Shown: positions 6,080-7,594 of the stretch, in pieces | How positions within the stretch are numbered: position 1 is the first letter of the stretch | How the letters are laid out: every line of letters begins with the position of its first letter | NCBI GenBank assembly: GCA_016935935.1 | Contig: JAFGPZ010000146.1 | Location: 1 to 7,594, forward strand | Origin: Deltaproteobacteria bacterium | GTDB lineage: Bacteria > Desulfobacterota > Syntrophia > Syntrophales > UBA2210 | DNA length: 7,594 bases | Reading direction: 5' to 3' | Translations under genes and position numbers: made by a program | Notes under the pieces: generated by a model | Told to the model about the DNA's origin: nothing | The model's database searches: none | What the model saw: only the letters and a program-made list of their open reading frames with translations

Positions 6080-7002
6080 ATATCAAGTCTGCTCTAATTG
6101 AGTTTGGTGCACATATTGAGATTGAAAGAAACCTGTCTGTCCACACAAAGAGAAATTATCTGTCCGATTTAAACCAATTCAGGAACTTTCTCTTAAATGA
6201 AGGGATAGATTCTCTCGAACTCATTGATCAGGTTATAATAAGAGCCTTTCTGACCTCCCTCTATAGAAAGAGGGTCAAGAAGGTAACAATCTCAAGAAAG
6301 ATTGCCAGTATAAAGGCCTTTTTTAAATATCTTATTCGTGAAGGCCACATAATGTTTAATCCGGCTGAGGTTATTCAGACCCCCAAAGCAGAAAGATATT
6401 TGCCCGCCTTTTTGTCTGTTGACGAGATTTTCGATCTCCTGGGAGTAGAATTTGCAGAGGGTGTGTTAGGATTGAGGGACAAGGCAATGCTCGAGTTGTT
6501 TTATTCCTCTGGTATGCGTGTCAGTGAACTTACGGGGTTAAATTTGCCGGACATCGATCTGGAGAGAGGGTCGGTAAGGATAAGAGGAAAAGGTAAAAAG
6601 GAAAGGATAGTTCCTGTTGGCGAGTTTGCTCTTAAAGCCATAAGAGGTTATCTTGATAAAAGGAGTGAACTCTTAAGGAACAAAACCGAAAATTACCTGG
6701 ATGCCTGTCTATTTCTGAACAGGCTGGGGGTAAGGTTGACTGACAGGAGCGTGAGGCGAATTGTTGATAAATATATGCTTATGAGTGGTATATGTAAAAA
6801 GATCAGCCCCCATGCACTGCGGCATAGCTTTGCAACACACCTGATGGACGCAGGGGCCGATTTACGAGTTATACAGGAGATGCTGGGACACGAAAGTCTC
6901 TCAACAACTCAGAAATATACCTCTATGAGCGTATCCAGATTGATAGATGTTTACGATAAAAGCCATCCCAGGGCTCAAAAGGGAGAAAGACGGAACAGAT
7001 GA
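6076..7002 (+). CDS. xerC: Site-specific tyrosine recombinase of the XerC/XerD family
   Basis: This 308-residue recombinase would resolve chromosome dimers at a dif site, acting with FtsK. Its length is normal for Xer. The N-terminal SAM-like core-binding domain (about 1-90) has [12 protein letters not shown] and [14 protein letters not shown]. The C-terminal catalytic domain (about 110-295) keeps all six active-site residues: Arg148 in GMRVSEL, Lys172 in GKGKKER, His246 and Arg249 in [13 protein letters not shown], His272 in [10 protein letters not shown], and the nucleophile Tyr281 in KYTSMS. The residue two after the nucleophile is Ser rather than the more common His of YTH, a minor variation. 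The stop overlaps the hslV start by ATGA (6999-7002), so the two are coupled; a xerC/codV-hslV order is widespread. Xer identity is firm, while XerC versus XerD rests on the hslV neighbour. No integron or phage features surround it. Confidence 0.93.
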   Translation: MNIKSALIEFGAHIEIERNLSVHTKRNYLSDLNQFRNFLLNEGIDSLELIDQVIIRAFLTSLYRKRVKKVTISRKIASIKAFFKYLIREGHIMFNPAEVIQTPKAERYLPAFLSVDEIFDLLGVEFAEGVLGLRDKAMLELFYSSGMRVSELTGLNLPDIDLERGSVRIRGKGKKERIVPVGEFALKAIRGYLDKRSELLRNKTENYLDACLFLNRLGVRLTDRSVRRIVDKYMLMSGICKKISPHALRHSFATHLMDAGADLRVIQEMLGHESLSTTQKYTSMSVSRLIDVYDKSHPRAQKGERRNR

Positions 7003-7544
7003 AGATCAGAGGAACAACTATCCTTGCCGTTAGACATAAGGGCAAGGCGGCTGTCGCGGGTGACGGACAGGTCACTCTTGAAAATACTATATTGAAACAT
7101 GGTGCAAGAAAGGTCAGGAGACTCTACGATGGCAAGATTATCGTCGGTTTTGCAGGAGCCACGGCCGACGCATTTACTCTTTTCGACAGATTTGATCAGA
7201 AACTGGACCAATTTAACGGTAATCTTTTGAGGTCTGCTGTGGAACTGACGAAGGATTGGAGGACGGACCGTGTTCTCAGACATCTCGAGGCCCTGATGAT
7301 AGCTGTAAGCGCAGAGAGCTTTCTCATTATATCGGGGAATGGAGACGTTGTAGAATCCGACGATGAAGTAATGGCAATAGGTTCTGGAGGTCCATATGCC
7401 CTGGCAGCGGCGAGGGCGTTCCTGAAGTATTCCGATTTGAGCGCCAGGGAGATAGCAGATGAATCTATGAAGATTGCTTCAGACATATGTATATATACAA
7501 ATAACAGAGTGACTGTGGAGGAACTCGACACGGTCAATAAATGA
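6999..7544 (+). CDS. hslV: ATP-dependent protease proteolytic subunit HslV (ClpQ)
   Basis: This 181-residue threonine peptidase is the bacterial proteasome-like subunit, which forms a double hexamer and degrades proteins unfolded by the ATPase HslU. The mature N-terminal nucleophile should be Thr6 in [12 protein letters not shown], giving a five-residue propeptide. Counting from it, Asp22 (GDGQVT) and Lys38 (ARKVRRLY) fall at mature positions 17 and 33, the catalytic positions of the family. [12 protein letters not shown] (51-62), [12 protein letters not shown] (83-94), ISGNGDVVE (111-119) and [15 protein letters not shown] (126-140) are HslV signatures, and DICIYTNN lies near the end. The gene overlaps xerC by four bases, with GGGAGA at 6981-6986 upstream. 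The HslU partner is not seen immediately downstream. Confidence 0.97.
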   Translation: MKIRGTTILAVRHKGKAAVAGDGQVTLENTILKHGARKVRRLYDGKIIVGFAGATADAFTLFDRFDQKLDQFNGNLLRSAVELTKDWRTDRVLRHLEALMIAVSAESFLIISGNGDVVESDDEVMAIGSGGPYALAAARAFLKYSDLSAREIADESMKIASDICIYTNNRVTVEELDTVNK

Positions 7545-7594
7545 GTGAGTCAGAAAATTTTAATAAACCATGGCCCTGGGGAAAGCGGATAGAC
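7541..7594 (+). CDS. N-terminus of an unidentified protein (3' partial)
   Basis: The ATG at 7541 overlaps the TGA of hslV in an ATGA arrangement, and the frame is open to the window edge, giving 18 residues ([18 protein letters not shown]). A GGAGG at 7517-7521 is too far upstream (19 bases) to act alone, so translation would rely on coupling to hslV. The residues do not match the HslU N-terminus, which normally reads TPREIVxELDKxIIGQ within its first 20 residues. The peptide is acidic at first, then has a proline/tryptophan-rich basic patch, and no family is recognised. Alternatives are a different gene, an unusual N-terminal extension, or a wrong start with the true gene beginning beyond the window. 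Confidence 0.5.
   Translation, partial: MSESENFNKPWPWGKRID

Noticed and set aside
6076..7002. Tyrosine recombinase as a sign of an integrated mobile element or integron
   Set aside because: Length, motifs and the coupled hslV neighbour fit the housekeeping Xer recombinase. No attachment-site repeats, tRNA, phage genes or attC-like repeats are visible.
7196..7537. 113-codon minus-strand frame within hslV
   Set aside because: It is antisense to the conserved HslV motifs, and the Ser/Thr-rich peptide is consistent with a shadow frame.
1..7594. CRISPR array, insertion sequence or large repeat
   Set aside because: No regularly spaced repeats, transposase motifs or terminal inverted repeats were found on reading the window.

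Overview
The window reads as a stretch of chromosome from an anaerobic bacterium, most likely of the Desulfobacterota/deltaproteobacterial type. This is an inference. It rests on an acetyl-CoA hydrolase/transferase-GNAT fusion beside an ADP-forming acyl-CoA synthetase, on a miaB-bifunctional nuclease pair and a xerC-hslV pair, and on moderate, slightly AT-rich base composition. No marker gene settles the taxonomy. All convincing genes lie on the + strand, and the minus-strand open frames are shadows.

Module 1 (1-3734) is an acyl-CoA/energy module of three tightly spaced genes. The first is the C-terminal end of a protein that continues off the left edge, with a Pat-like GNAT acetyltransferase domain. 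The frame stays open upstream of the first ATG and looks like the linker of acetyl-CoA hydrolase/transferase-GNAT fusions. The second is a full-length fused alpha-beta ADP-forming acetate/acyl-CoA ligase that keeps its catalytic histidines. The third is a stand-alone protein with a BioD-like P-loop domain and a DRTGG domain, the architecture found at the N-terminus of long phosphotransacetylases. Together they suggest conversion of acyl-CoA to acid with ATP formation, with possible regulation by acetylation and by the P-loop/DRTGG protein.

A 332-base gap (3735-4066) follows. It holds no recognisable gene, but it has several inverted repeats, a possible minus-strand terminator and one doubtful 47-codon ORF.

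Module 2 (4067-5904) is miaB (tRNA ms2i6A methylthiotransferase) followed at once by a bifunctional-nuclease (DUF151) gene with a near-perfect Shine-Dalgarno sequence.

A 171-base gap with a small hairpin, a two-copy imperfect repeat and a tiny Cys-containing ORF separates it from module 3 (6076-7594). Module 3 contains a Xer-type tyrosine recombinase and hslV, overlapping by ATGA, and then a third reading frame that overlaps the hslV stop and runs off the right edge. The 18 visible residues of that frame do not look like HslU, the usual neighbour and obligate partner of HslV.

Most of the window is well-known housekeeping and metabolic content. I see no clear sign of an unknown defence or mobile system. 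The points most worth following are the acyl-CoA module with its orphan DRTGG protein, the non-HslU gene after hslV, and the structured gap before miaB.
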